Part shown: positions 11,501 through 23,959 of the stretch, piece after piece
Layout of the letters: every line of letters begins with the position of its first letter
How positions within the stretch are numbered: position 1 is the stretch's first letter
From: Pristionchus mayeri
Lineage: Eukaryota > Nematoda > Chromadorea > Rhabditida > Neodiplogasteridae
Direction: 5' to 3'
Length of the DNA: 64,000 nt
Assembly: GCA_036245805.1 (NCBI GenBank)
Contig: BTRK01000006.1
Coordinates: 39,622,901 to 39,686,900 of the forward strand
Made by a program: the position numbers and the translations under genes
Notes under the pieces: generated by a model
Databases searched by the model: none
The model's input: the letters and a program-made list of their open reading frames with translations, nothing else
Told to the model about the DNA's origin: nothing

Positions 11501-12810
11501 CATTTAATTACGTCATGTATGTGAATTTCTCAGATGTCACACCATGTGCTCGCTTCATCTTTGTCCGTTGTCGATGGCCTAAATTCCAATAACGACAAGG
11601 CTCTGGTACTTGAGGTACTGTGTAATCGCCCAGTAGCTTATGGCTGATAGTACTCCTCAATAGCGTCTCTATCCTCTTGATCGCCTTCCCTGCGGAGAAA
11701 GTTCGAGTTAGTGGACTCACTGTGTGAGTCCCATTTATCTGTAGTCTTCTCGTCTGAGAAATTGACTCAGCGGTGTTACGCCCTTCATTTGAAGTGTACC
11801 CTTTCACTGAGAAGGAAGAGGTGATGGCTTCGTTTCTGATGTCGCATTCTGGAGGTTCGAGACCTTTCCGAAACGTGGAGAGTTGCCCACCGAAGACAAC
11901 TGTTGTCGTGTGATGCTATATCTCAGTAGCGTAACAGAGTTGTGAGGGTACAACACGTATGCTCACTAAGTCCCATGCCGCTCTCTTCCCCTTGAAAGAT
12001 CTCTCTTTTGTTCCACTCGCACCGTAGATTTCGGCAGAAGTTCCTTCTCGTTATGTGGCGTTATTTAGGTCGAAACTATAGCCGTCACAACTCGATCTTC
12101 ACCTGCTGGGTCTCCTTCATGTTGAACTGTAGCCCAATCTTCTCTCCAGCGCCTGTGATTTCCTTCAGACTCCAGTTCCGTTGTGTTGTTACCGCCAGTT
12201 CTCTATCAAAGGTTCATCGTAGATGGAGAGTGTCTTCCTGTTGATGACGATACCTGTCCAGTTTCCATCCATGTTTCCCTTGTATTGCTAGTGTGCAGCA
12301 GTGTACCATGTCACGCCATGCGCTCGCTTCGTCGTACTTGTCCGTTAGTGCCTAAATGACAAATTTTGCCTAAATGACAAATTTTCAAATTTCCAAAGGT
12401 CTTGTTTTTGATGGGCTGCTCAATCGTCCGGTAGCATTTGGCAGTTGGTAATGCTCGCTAGCGTCTCCATCGTGTTGATCGTCTTCCCGGCGGACGAGTG
12501 AATTCGAGTTAGAAGAATCACCCTGTGAGTCCCATTGTCCATCCGTCTTCTTCTCGTCTAAGAACATGACAAGCCCAGCGGTATTTATGTGCTCCAATTG
12601 ATGTGCACCATGTGATACCTTGTCGTTAAGGAGGAAGAGGTGATGGATGGTAGCATCTTCGCAACTGATTGCGCTCTGGAGGTTCTTGGTCTTTCCTAAA
12701 CGGGAAGAGTGGTGTACTGAAGATGACTGTTGTTGTCGCAGCGGTAGAGTGTGGCCAGTAGATGATACTCGTAGCTTTCCATGTTTTGGTTGTGAGGTTA
12801 CTTCATTAAT
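11500..12810 (+). repeat. Diverged ~450-bp direct duplication
   Basis: Blocks at about 11,530-11,930 and 12,300-12,750 share the same order of landmarks: gctcgcttc, cttgtccgtt, the gcgtctc...ttgatcg...ttccc segment, gagtcccat, tcttctcgtct, agcggt, gaggaagaggtgatgg, tctggaggtt and the tgactgttgt-like end. Identity is patchy with small indels, so the copy is old. Minus-strand frames in both are open for 80-150 codons but not recognisable. Confidence 0.6.
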
Positions 12811-14620
12811 GCTTATGTCGTCATCTGAATCGCTACAAAGATACCGTTGGCTTTGCACCTACGATCTCGTCTCCCCAGTGGGTTTGTGTAGGGTGAGTGA
12901 TCGAGCCATAACTCGATTTTCTCGGATGAGTTTTCTTCTTGTCAATCAGCAGCATTTTTTTCCCATCAGGTTGACGTTTTCCTTCACAATACTCTCTAGT
13001 TTCGTCGCGTTGATGCTCGCCAGTACTATGCCCCGGTGAATCGAATATGATAGACCCTCTTCCTTTTGCTGACACTATCTCTGTTCACATGCATCGCTCC
13101 AGCGCAACGGTAAAAGAACTTGTGAGACATTGAATATCATCGACGCTCTGTGCCTTCTTTGTCGATGGTCACATGCAATGGGTGGTCAACTAACGCATCT
13201 CCATGTAGCAGTCCGAGTTGCATGTCGCCAGCAAACCAGTGCGTTCAGACTTGATTTTCCGGGTCGGGAACAGTCGTAAGCATTGGCTCAGCTGCCAAAA
13301 TCGAAGTTGATCGAATTTCCTGTGATGCTCGATGTTGGTGGCATGTAGATGATGTTCGTTTGATTTACCTGATTCGTGGCTGCGTGTTCCTGAATACTCC
13401 TGAAATGTTATTAACTTGCGTTGCAAATTTTCCACTATCCACTTTTGTCTCAATCATAGGCGTTTCGTTTCTCTATCGCCTGAATTATATTCTTCATTAA
13501 TCTTGTGAATTTCAAGCGTCTCAAGCATGTCCACACTTGACTATCGGTCTTTCAATACCCTCCTGTCGTTCATCCCCTTGTGCACTGTGTGAGATTGTTT
13601 CCTTGCTTTCGTTCATCGAAGCAAATTTCATATGTTGCAATTATCTGTATTTCTATGGAAACATTCCAAATCCTTGCAGCTGTTTCAAGCCCGTACTGTC
13701 ACGAATATTTCATGCTGCTCGATAATTTCTTGCTGTAGTGCTCCCTAAAGCTTCATGTTTTTAATTTCCTTCCCTGATACATTCCTTGATGTGTAGTCCC
13801 TCTCTGTACGAGTTCACCTCGATCCAATCGTGTTTGTCGTACTGCATGCCATCCGGAATTTCCTAAAATTGATGTGATTTTTCTGCGACTTGCTTTCTTT
13901 CTGCATTTTGCAGTTACAATTGTGCAAGTAGATCAACCTAGAGTAATGAATTTGATCCCGTCAGCTAACTTCTTTGAAAACATAGCCGCAAACGTAGTTG
14001 CAGTAAGACGGTACTATCGAACCTTTTTATCTGCTTGATCCGCCGCAATATCTCGTGAATAGTAACTCTCTCAATTTTTACTCTTATTCACTCGACCCTT
14101 TCTCTAAAATTTTATTCGCTCATCCGATCACGCAACCTTACGGGATACCAGTCAGTATCTTGTTATTTTAGAATTTGCCACGTTAACGTCTGATATTTTG
14201 AATCGCACTAGGAAATTGCGAATTATATATATTGGCAGATGCCAGAGCCAATCGCATGAGATCATTTGTAGAATGGTACTATGGTAACTTCACTATCCTG
14301 AATCGATCCACGGTTACCTTCAGTGCGAGTTTTCGAATCATACGATCGATACTTATTCCGCTTTCCAAATACCCACGTTTCACGTTCAACAGTTTCCGTC
14401 GCACGGTTCGCCTGATGCGCCATTGCTATCCTCTGATCATTCTTTAAAACGCTTGTACCAGAGTACTCCTTCACATCCTTCATAGTTTTGAGAGCCGCGA
14501 CCAAAAGGATTCCATGATAGGAATAACGACGTACAGATATGATATTGTACCAAATAAATCAGAAATGAAAAATAGGGGGAAATAGCCTCGCTTGCAATCA
14601 GCATGCGTAAAATATATTAA
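12810..14620. other. No gene supported
   Basis: This is a continuation of the pyrimidine-rich decayed sequence. Short open frames on both strands show no family motif and no consistent splice pattern. Confidence 0.4.
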
Positions 14621-14659
14621 AATGCGCGCAATACTTTCCGATTAATGGTTCTGCGCGAA

Positions 14660-15240
14660 AAATAATCAGATGGCGCCTGGAATAATTCAATGTGCGCGCA
14701 AATAGCGCGGGATGGGATTTGGGGGCGCAACAAGAAACTGCGAAACTTGAATCGCAATTTAATCGCTTGAAAAAAGAAAGTGTGAGCAGTCAATGACCTA
14801 TCCCCGCTTCCAAGATAGTAATATACATGCGACGATTGCTGTATAATCGCTCGAATCGAATGAGAAACGCTTTGGAGAACAAAATTATACGCGGAAAACG
14901 CGGCGGCTGAAATTAGAGCAATCAAGCCGCAACAAGAGAGCGCTAAGATTCACTCGCAATTAGAACAAGAAAGCGCGCGCCGAGAATGTCCGAAGGAATT
15001 GATTAATAGACAGGAAGTTGCATACAACGCTTCTAGCATAGCCGTGCAAAATAAGATGAGGCAGTGCTTTGAAAAACAACAGTGTGCGCGGAAACAGCGG
15101 ATGATGGAAGTAGATCAATCAATCCGCAACAAGAGAGAATGCGCCATTAGAATCGCATGATAACCAGAGAGTGCGCGCTGTAAGATGGCCTATGAACGTC
15201 GCATGGCGCTACCTAGGAATGAGACCTGTAATGTTTTTGT
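14660..15240 (+). repeat. ~200-bp tandem repeat, about three diverged units
   Basis: The anchor cgcaacaaga recurs at 14,726, 14,928 and 15,125, 197-202 bases apart. A second anchor of the form gcgcg(g)aaa.agcgcgg recurs about 35-45 bases before each, near 14,693, 14,888 and 15,085. Each unit then has aatcgcaatt-like and a gcgcgc block. Units are strongly diverged. The unit is rich in GCGC and A runs, unlike its flanks. Confidence 0.65.
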
Positions 15241-16853
15241 CGCATATTAATGGCCTGCAAATATTTGAATTATTTGCTGTGGAGAGGAAGGACCTGCCAC
15301 CCATCACCTTTCCCACGTCTCCTCAGTCACAACTGTGGCCTTGATCACGTTTGAGTGTCCCTTCTATCTCCTGTACATCGTCACTATTGTAGACTCTTGC
15401 AATATCTGCCATCCTTCTCCATCCTGCCTTTCTTCTCCATCCTGCCTTCTGGGTTACCGATTCGTGCCTTCATGCGTGGACAGCCGTCCCTGCTTTCGAA
15501 TGTACTTCACATCTGGCTAGTATTTAAGCGTCTCCAAGGTGCTCCTCTAGTCGAACCATCTAGCTCTCTCTAATTATGCCGCGAACAGTCGATGTATCTC
15601 CACTCGTCCTCGTCGGTCCATTCTGCGACTGTTGTGCGCCTGACGTTGAGGTTCTTCACTTGTTGTTCCCTGAATCGATTGAATTAACCTGAATTTTACC
15701 TCTCAATTACTCATTTTCCATTTTTAAAATAATTTCCAAAAATTTATAAAATATCATCAAAGTGCTAGTGATTTTAGACTTCCCCGAGTTGCGAAATTAT
15801 GATTTACATCCATTCTCTTACCGCTCGCTCTCGCTCATCCGCCCGCTTCACCGATCCTTCTCGTTCGCTAAAATTGATCGAAGGATGTCTTCTTACACCA
15901 CATCAACCCTCCCTGTTCTCGATTATCCGAAGCTTTGAATTGTGTCCTACATGGCAGTCAAAGGCCGCCTTCCGCTTGTATCCATGATACAACACAGGTA
16001 GTGCCGTGTTGAATCTAGATCCATCTGTCTCTCATTAGCATCACTTCCAGCGAGATGCACCCGTTATCGATAGGAAAATCCCATTTCATAACGCTGAATC
16101 TTCATTGAATCCTCAATCCATGCTCTCTATCTCATCCTATTGACTTCGTTTAACGTGCGATTCACCATGAGACTTCGTACCTTTCCTCAAATTAACCTCG
16201 CACTACTCCCTCGTGTCATCACTGTGTGATTCCGTTTCCTTCCAATTTGTCCATTACGGTGTCGTCCTTCCCCAGGCGCTGTCTTTTCCCTCGGTCCTCG
16301 TGCCTTTTTTCGATTTCGTTGGTGACTGCAAGTAGCTGGCACTCCAATGTTGTTCTTCATCTACTGGCCTGAATTCTGAAATGCCTGAAATTTGGGTGGA
16401 GAGTTGGGATGTCCTACCCGGAAAACGATTTTATGTTGTTATTGCCTTTCCGACTTACGCCGTTACCACCAACAGTATTTGCTCTCTAGACCTTCCCACT
16501 CTGATCTCTCAGATCCTTTTGGGTTTTCTGCAGTTGCACTTCTCTTCAATCGGAAGTGTAACACTTTCATCTTTGATGTCCCCGCTGAAGATGCCCTCAC
16601 GCATTTCGTCGATGTGTCGCTCCTTGTCCCAGAACTGCAAAAAATTATTCTTATTGAATTGTTTTCGAGTAGCCACGCACTCCTTAATTTTTAATTTGGC
16701 TGTTAATTTGTATAAGGAGCTCCTCCGAAACTAATTATATTTGCAACTTATTACCCTGCTCATTATTTTAAATAATCAGTTCAAATATGTTCTTCCACCT
16801 ACGCGGTATTTACGTTCCACTTTCGAGGAGTGTGTAATATCCATTCCTTCGTC
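15240..16853. other. Pyrimidine-rich MULE target DNA, no intact gene
   Basis: The plus strand is C/T-rich. A minus-strand stretch around 16,560-16,640 reads as plausible hydrophilic coding but is short. The sequence continues on the other side of the MULE at 26,632. A near-duplicate of a short ccatcctgcc/ttctccatcc string occurs at about 15,415-15,445. Confidence 0.4.
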
Positions 16854-16862
16854 TTGAGGACG
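16854..16862 (+). repeat. Target site duplication, left copy (9 bp)
   Basis: TTGAGGACG directly precedes the left terminal repeat, and the same nine bases follow the right terminal repeat at 26,623-26,631. A 9-bp duplication is characteristic of Mutator-like elements. Confidence 0.88.
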
Positions 16863-17480
16863 GGGTGGTGGACAAAATGTCCCCTTCCTTTATCGCGCAT
16901 GGACAAAATGTCCCCTGGGAGAGTGGACAAAATGTCCCCTGGACAAAATGTCCCCTCATGGACAAAATGTCCCTATGGACAAAATGTCCCCTCTCCTCTG
17001 CTCCTCCCATTCTCATGCATGATACCTTCTATCTCCCAAATTCCTTCCCTCTGAAATTTTCCGTCAGCCACTCTTCCTCTCTTTTCACATCAGAGAAAAT
17101 TATCAGTAGAAGCATTTTGGAAAAATTAAGGCGCATATATGAAAAAATATTATATGATATATGAAAAATATATATGATATATGAAAAAATAAGTAAAGGA
17201 ATGACGCCAACACTACCGTCGTTTACTCGCACTCGGGAAATTATGTTCACTCCCACTCGTCTGCACCGGTAACATACGAGCAAATCGTGGAGAATGACTC
17301 GCCTAGCAGAGCTGACTCGGTGAGTCAAATCGCGAGTGATTTTCCATTGATTACTGCGAGTAATTTTCATTACTCCATCCAGTCCTTCCACTGTGAGGAG
17401 GGCGACCCCGCAAATAGAGAAGAAGGTGATTGGAATGCACTCGCGAGTCGCACTTGGCGAGCAAAATGCAAATATTAATG
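16863..17480 (+). repeat. MULE left terminal inverted repeat
   Basis: The outer 340 bases match 26,622 back to about 26,285 in reverse. The inner part, from about 17,205 (cgccaacacta) to about 17,480, matches 24,975 back to 24,655 in reverse, including the tgactcgcctagcagagctg block. The outer part contains six copies of the ggacaaaatgtcc motif. Confidence 0.83.
16869..16992 (+). repeat. Six copies of GGACAAAATGTCCCC
   Basis: The near-palindromic motif GGACAAAATGTCC recurs six times in about 125 bases at the very end of the MULE, with irregular spacing. Four copies occur in mirror position at the right end. GGACA and TGTCC arms form a short palindrome. It could be a transposase binding site or a terminal minisatellite. 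Confidence 0.85.
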
Positions 17481-18029
17481 AAATTTCCAAGATTTTACAT
17501 ACGAAGGAGCAATGGTGAGATGTCACTATTTTTCCGAAAACATCTTTCATATCACTTTCGAAGCGTAAATTTTATCGCGAAACTCTCGTATCAGAATGAT
17601 CGGGCGAGAACTGCTATTCGAGGACCAATTCTCTTAGAATTAGAGGGTAGAAACTCGTCAATTCGGATTTATATTCTCAGAACCTCGTAATTTTTCGATC
17701 TGGAACTTTTCCATGTAACCGTGGCCTTCATGTTTCTTAAATTGCCATTTTTCAATTATGAGTTGCATTTAGAGAAGGCTGGGAAGAGTTTTCAACTGAT
17801 TATTACGAATTAGTCGAGCGAAAATGGGCCTGGAAACTAATAATGATTACGAGAAAAACAGTTACGAGATGAGGGTTTCGAGAATGTAAATTTGATCCGA
17901 CGATTCCCACCCACTCATTCCGAGGCACACCCCGCCAAGAGGGGGAAAAAGCTCATTTGCGTGGCATCACCAATCCCATTCATTCGGGGAATAACGAAAC
18001 AACGGAGGGGTCTGAATTGCAGGGTTTTT

Positions 18030-18372
18030 CGCACATTAATGAACATAGCTGAGGAATAAGGAGGAAATTTAAAATTCTGTACCATCAGATTGTGGGCAAG
18101 GGGTTTGCACAACTTTCTGCACAATCGCCATGTTGATAGCTTCACCCTCCTCTGGGGAGTAGGGTCTGAGGTGCGCAAAACAGTCGTTTTTAGGCGATTT
18201 CACTGACTTTCGAGCACTCTAATGGATGTTGCTAAGGAATAATGAGGAAATTTAAAAGTATATGCGATCACATTGTAGACAAGGGGTTTGCCCAACGTTC
18301 TGTATAATCTCCATGTTGATAGCTTCATCTTCCTCTGACATGTGAGGAGTAGGGTCTAAGGTTCGAAAAGAA
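18030..18372 (+). repeat. ~155-bp direct duplication, 188-bp period
   Basis: Two copies share gaggaataa.gaggaaatttaaaa, gacaaggggtttg, tctccatgttgatagcttc and gagtagggtct. They differ by several substitutions and one small insertion. Neither copy is clearly coding. Surrounding 17.5-19.2 kb shows no other gene-like structure; a run of 13 G lies near 18,845. Confidence 0.65.
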
Positions 18373-19269
18373 TGGAATATTCACCAAAAATTGTTATTTT
18401 TCCACCAAAAATGACTTTCAATTTGAGCCTCGTCAGTCATCGTTTTATTACAAATTTATGTTTCAAAAGCAATGAATGAGGGATATGAATGAGAGTAAAG
18501 TAGAACTCGAAGAGTCACACCAAGCGATGATATGTTTCTCAAAAAATTAAAGAGAAATTGGAATTCATGGGGGGCGAAACAATAGGAACCCCACGAACCG
18601 ACTCATTGGCTGAGAATAGGCCAAAATGAGATGGCGAACTTGAGCAGAAAATCGATTTGCCATGCAAATGACCTTTCTACCCCCACTTGACGGGGTGTGC
18701 GAGGTAATTGTTCTTCGAAGCACGGTTTCTTAGTCCATAATTCTGAGATGAAAGTTGCAAAAATAAAGTGACGATACTGAAGTTCTCACATGATGGTTTC
18801 TGAAAAATGGTGGCATCTCACCATTGCACCCATACGAACTTTCGGGGGGGGGGGGGTGGTGACAGCTGCACAAGCTGCTCAGCGAATGGGCGTAGCGACG
18901 TGGGAGTTGCTTCATTGTAACCAGTATGTGCTACCCTACATTTGCATATACAAATCTTGTTACCCGGCGAACGTGCCTCAACTTACGTTTACGTTTTACG
19001 TTTATCGCGATCGCAGAGTAGCTGCATAACATCACCATACCACGCCATTCACGAGACAATCGAGCTAAAATCGCCATTCTTGGGAATGGAGGACAAATCG
19101 TGAAATGGGTTCTATCCGATTTTAGGTATCCTGAGGGATGTCTGACACTCCCCCAAAGTCTCATTGTCCAGATGTCATTTTGGACATCATTGCACCGGGT
19201 CGGATCTTGGCACCTCCCACTTTGAGTGCTAATATCCCGGCTACCGTGACAGATTGATCAAAATTGACC

Positions 19270-19850
19270 TCTGAGCGACCCCGGCTCATTTTTCGAGCTC
19301 TATCGATCTATTCAAATCAGATCCTGAGAATGTTAATTAAACCATGCTGCATTCAAGGTCAATTTTCTCGAAAACTAATGGAAAGGTGCAGCTCAAATTT
19401 TAAGAGCGCATGCATCTGAACGAGAGCTGTCGAACGAGGTGCTGGCGTCGAAAATGCGGACACTGCTGTGAAACTTTCGCGATTTAAACTTTTACTAATC
19501 GTTTGAACTTTCTTTTCCACGGAAAATTCGAAGGAACTCCCACCATTCTTGGCCGCGCGCTCAGAAGAGAGCGGTGTAAGTGACAATTGACTGTGGAAAA
19601 GAAAGTTCAAGCGATCAGGAAAAGTTTAAATGGCGAAAGTTTCACAGCAGTGTCCGCATTTTCGACGCCTGCACCTCATTCGACAGCTTTCGTTCAGATG
19701 CATGCTCAGTTAAAATTTGAGCTGCACGTTTCCATTGGTTTTCGAGAAAATTGACCTTGAATGTATCATGGTTTAAATTAACATTCTCAGGATCTGATTT
19801 GAATAGATCGATATATCTCGAAAAATGAACCGGGGTGGGAGCGAACGCTA
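19270..19850. mobile_element. Foldback (palindromic) element, ~580 bp
   Basis: Arms 19,279-19,525 and about 19,585-19,835 are reverse complements with some mismatches: ccccggctcatttttcgag on the left faces ctcgaaaaatgaaccgggg on the right. The loop is about 60 bases. No coding capacity. It sits just downstream of the MULE transposase end. Confidence 0.78.
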
Positions 19851-20363
19851 ACCTGAATGAACGAAATGAGCTGCATGAGAGTGGGGTGATTTCCGAGAAA
19901 GTATTACATCGCTCCCCTGAATCAATAACATATTGTTGAGAAAATTTATTTTTATTTAACAAAATAGCACTAACCGATGCCAGGCTTCCACGAGATTGGA
20001 AGTACGATGATTCTCGATCATGTACTTGCATCGCATAGTTTCTGAGTACTCCATCCACTCAGCAGTGAAATACTCGAGAAAGTTCTTGCAATCAGCGTAA
20101 TGGGGATGGGCTGGACTGACTGGCACCTCGAGAATCTTTGCACTGAATACGATAATTTATTATGCTTTTGTTTTCTATCACTCTAACCTGTCAAAGTAAC
20201 AGCGAGGGAGGAAGAATGAAGCTCGAACGTGATTGGTCCATTCCTTGATTACCGGATAACGGTTTCCAGAAACCTTCAGCCCATACTGGCTGATCTTATG
20301 ATTTGTGCATTTCAGTGAGTGGAAGAGGCAACCTAAATACACATAAATCACTTAATAATCAAC

Positions 20364-20736
20364 TTAAAGAAGGAGTGTCAGCAAAGTTAAATTTTTGACG
20401 CTGTCATAACCATGACCTAGACAATCATCCAACGATCATAGCGCGAGCTAATAGGATAAGCAAAGGTCAATCGCATAGCTCAGTGGTAAAGCAGTCGCCG
20501 CGTAATCGGAAGGTTGCGGGTTCGAATCCCACCAGTTTTTGAAAAATCTTCTAGATATTTGAATTCCCGCACGTCCCTTCCCTTGAAGCCCCCCTTGGCA
20601 TTCAGCCAACTAATGATAACTCGGTTCAAAATAGAGATACGCATTTGAAATTTTCAGAATCTCTGATGGTTGTACAAAGGTCGGTCATGGTTATGACAAC
20701 ATCAAAATTTCAACTTTGCTGACAGTCCTTCTTTAA
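20364..20736. mobile_element. TIR element carrying a tRNA-like sequence
   Basis: It is bounded by TTAA on both sides. About 50-base inverted ends read agaagga(g/c)tgtcagcaaagtt and continue through cataaccatgacc. TTAA could be a piggyBac-type target duplication, or the element may use TA. It lies in an intron of the MULE transposase and contains a tRNA-like stretch at 20,470-20,536. Length is about 373 bp. Confidence 0.75.
20470..20536 (+). tRNA. tRNA-like sequence (degenerate)
   Basis: A good A box (tagctcagtggt) and B box (ggttcgaatcc) are present at tRNA spacing. The T stem has one mismatch, the presumed acceptor strands do not pair, and the anticodon loop lacks the usual T33. It is therefore a tRNA-derived relic, not a working tRNA gene, though the Pol III boxes may still be active. 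Confidence 0.55.
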
Positions 20737-22337
20737 ATCTGAATACACTTACCCTCGTGCTGCATCATGGGAAGGGTGTCTTTCAGAGCTTTGATAATTC
20801 CGCTCTCCCAATCACTAACGATTCTGACACCTCGAAGAGGGAAATCTAACTCTTGGAAGAGATCGGCCAGGCTCTGAATTTTAGATCAGTTCTGTCAGTC
20901 CAAAATTGTTTAAAATTACCTGCAGCAGCTTAGAGTACTCCTTGGCAGTCTTGGATGGGAGCAGAGCTGCCATGAGAAGGAAACTGGTTCCACGGGTACA
21001 GACACGAACTGTGTACAGCTTAAATGTCAAATCAAATTCGTCCTTCTTACGTACTCGTCACATATTCACAAAATTTTAAACAAACCTGGAATGCCAGTTT
21101 CTTGGGCAGAGAAGGAGTGGGAGTGAATTAGAAGTTGCCATCAACAAGTAATGCTTCGATACCTCCTTCGATTGCATACTCCATGATCTGTAATCATTCC
21201 AATAGCCTTTGTTATTCGTTTCTGAGTAACATGATCTCACTCTGCGAGATGCAATGTAAATCCGCTTGTTATCCTCGGGATCACTGATTCTCATACATTC
21301 ATCAGTGCCGAGGGCAAGCAGAGACTTATCGTCAACTTCGTCGTATGCATTCGCATCAACGGTACCACACGTTCTACATAAGATTGTGTTAAGCTATGTT
21401 TAAGCTAAAACGAGATCTAAATACTCAAATACCTCTTGATGTCCCGTGAGATCTGCTTCTTTCTCTTGATTTTGTTATCGCCGCCAGAGTACAAATCGAG
21501 TACATCCTATACAATAATTCTAAATAGGATCTAACAATGGATTCCCACCTGGACTTCCTCTTTCTTCACGATGTCTTGCAGATTGCCCAATCTATTGGCA
21601 ATTGCTGCGTTTGCTTCCTTCTGCACTCTTCCTGGCTTTTTCACATGACCATTGGCAGCTGACTTCGCGTTCTCCAGCGACAGCATTTTCCTAAATATCA
21701 ATCTATTCGGCACACTGTCTAGTCCGTGAGACAAATATTTTCGTGAGGCAAGATCTATGGTTCCGGTATTCTTAGAGCCTGAGTTTACTTGTCTCAGGTT
21801 CAACAGTATTATGCCTACTCACGCTAATTTCGAGCTGAGGACATTGGCAGATTTGCATTTCTCGTCCTGAGTCCAATCGCACTTGTGTCTGTCTTTGTCG
21901 GCTGGATCAGAGAGGAATTCGCATGTCTCAGAATTCGGAAAGAATACCTTAAATATGATTGTTCTTATCTTTTTCCTAAACTTTACGATTAATAAACATT
22001 CCACCAGAAAACGTGATAGGGCCAATGTTTTCCTCCATACTTTTCTGTTGAAATGTGGGACCACAGTTAGAAACGCATGCACCATTGGCAAAGGTCTGGG
22101 ATCGGTGTGCAACAACTTACCGTAGCCCGTCATTTTTGGTCAACAATTTTTTCTCTCGAAAACTATCATTGAAAATTTTTCAGGTGTATACATAGATTAT
22201 TGTACATCTTTTACACATAGATTATGAATTTCTATATTAGAATATTCACAAATGGGATTGGAAAATGTGTCGCCAAATTTTGCAGTCATACTATACTAGT
22301 ACATGCATACAACACACTATCTGAGATAATCGGAATA

Positions 22338-23352
22338 GACTTGGCACTGACCGAAAATTCCTGCTAACTTCACCAGTAGGTCGGCCTCCACGAGGGAAAC
22401 CGACGAGCATCGGCAGAATGTCGATCCGCATCCGCGCGGGCGGGGCGCGGAATTTCAAAAATTAACTACGGTAGCTTCGAAATTTTAAAAGCGACTCCTA
22501 TGACTGCGGCGGTAGGGGCGCTGCATCCCTCGACAAATTCTAAGACTTTTTTACTCCGGAGAGTTTTTCGATCAGATTCCATCTAACGCCTGAAATCGAT
22601 AATTCCACTTTTAGTTCGTACATGAAAGCAGTTCCCCAGAAATTTTTCAAGAACTCCCCTAAATATTATTGGTGATCTAGCTTCTGCTTGACTCGATACA
22701 TTCTCCCGTAGAACGGCGCGATTCAACAAGACGCGTAAGTTGGTCAAAATCAATTTTGAATGAATTATGGTGTAATTTTCGGGTTACGGTATGCGAGTGC
22801 GAAGTTAGGGCGACATTTCCCAACAGGTGTTAAATGGTCTGAAAATCAATTTGAAGCTATCCTACACCAATTGGGAAAAGTCGTCCAACTTGTGCACTCA
22901 CCTACAGTAACCCAAAAATTACACCATAATTCATTTTGACCAACTTACGCGTCTAGTTGAATCGCGCTATTCTACGGGAGTAGGTATCGATTCAAGTAGA
23001 AGCTAGATCACGAATAATATTAAGGGGAGTTCTTGAAAAATTTCTGGGGAACTGCTTTCATGTACGAAAGAAAAGTGGAATTATCGATTTCCGGCCTTAG
23101 ATGGAATCTGATCGAAAAACTCTCCGGAGTAAAAAAGTCTTAGAATTTGTCAAGGAATGCAGCGCCCCTACCGCCGCAGTGATTGGAGTCGATATAAAAA
23201 TTTCGAAGCTACCGTAGTTAATTTTTCGACATCCGCGCCCGCGACCGCGCGGATGCGGATCGAAAATCTGGCGATGCTCGTCGATTTCCCTCGTGGAGAC
23301 CGACCAATTGGCGACGTCAGTAGGAATTATAATTATCGGCCAGTGCCAAGTC
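22338..23352. mobile_element. Foldback element, ~1.0 kb
   Basis: It begins gacttggcactgaccgaaaa and ends with the inverse near ccagtgccaagtc. The two halves, about 480 bases each, are reverse complements around a centre near 22,845, and include paired blocks such as actccggagagtttttcgat. No open frame is supported. It lies in an intron of the MULE transposase gene. Confidence 0.83.
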
Positions 23353-23959
23353 GCTGAAGAAATATGTTGATTCTCTCAGAAAGTTTGTTATACATAAAAA
23401 ATAAATATCAAAATTCAAAAAATATAAAATTTTCAAAAATGTTTCCGAGGGGCTGACTCGTGATACACGTGTTAAATTTAACGGATGGCTCACTCTGATC
23501 ACGCATTTCGTTCCTTGCTCTTTGGATCTCTCGCAAGAGGTGCACGTGTATTTGAATCTGCGTGACTCTGGAGCAGTGGTCTCTGGGTCGATTGCTTCCT
23601 TGCAGCGAAAGGTCAGCATGTTGTCGGGATCGTTTGGCAGACGGTAAGCAGCCATGGGGTGTTTCCCTTTATTAGAGGGCAAAGACAGACCAATGAATGA
23701 CATCTGAAGATAATTTGATGAATGAGATATAGATTCAACAACAGTCATAGGATTCAACAGCACAGTGCAAATGCCATCTAAAATGGACAGAAAATGAGAG
23801 AAAATAGGCAAAAAAATGAGAGAGAGGGAGAAGAGCGACCAACTTGTGGGAAGCTCGCTTGCTTTCCTTATATACTCGAGACCACTGAGGTCGGAAGCCT
23901 CCAATGAAGTCGGAGGCCTCCCATAAAGTCGGGAGCTCTCTTTCATCCTTGCCGCTCAA

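Larger units (their letters stand above)
19857..23703 (-). pseudogene. MULE transposase, broken
   Basis: The protein resembles the MULE transposases of animal genomes. Exons in order on the minus strand: 23703-23494 (N-terminal Cys motifs CTSC and C), segments around 21950-21822, 21687-21549, 21507-21434, 21374-21240, 21188-21087, 21014-20923, 20881-20752, 20333-20190, 20142-19973 and about 19920-19857. The catalytic-type block LLVDGNF is followed by an in-frame TAA at the next codon. The second block is VSDWESG, then CLFHSLK across an exon junction, and a C-terminal HRTSNLVEAWH. These match the order DGTF, D-x-E, C-FH and RTNN-EGWH of the family. The last exon changes frame once. Introns contain a 1-kb and a 0.37-kb inserted hairpin element, which could be spliced out. 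The nonsense codon next to the first catalytic Asp suggests loss of function. Confidence 0.83.

Noticed and set aside
12385..12858. Minus-strand frame with weak kinesin-like spacing
   Set aside because: A few short matches to the kinesin motor C-terminal part appeared only by switching frames. No nucleotide-binding or switch motif was found, so I did not call it.
20470..20536. Functional tRNA gene
   Set aside because: The acceptor stem does not pair, the T stem has a mismatch and the anticodon loop is abnormal, so I list it only as tRNA-like.
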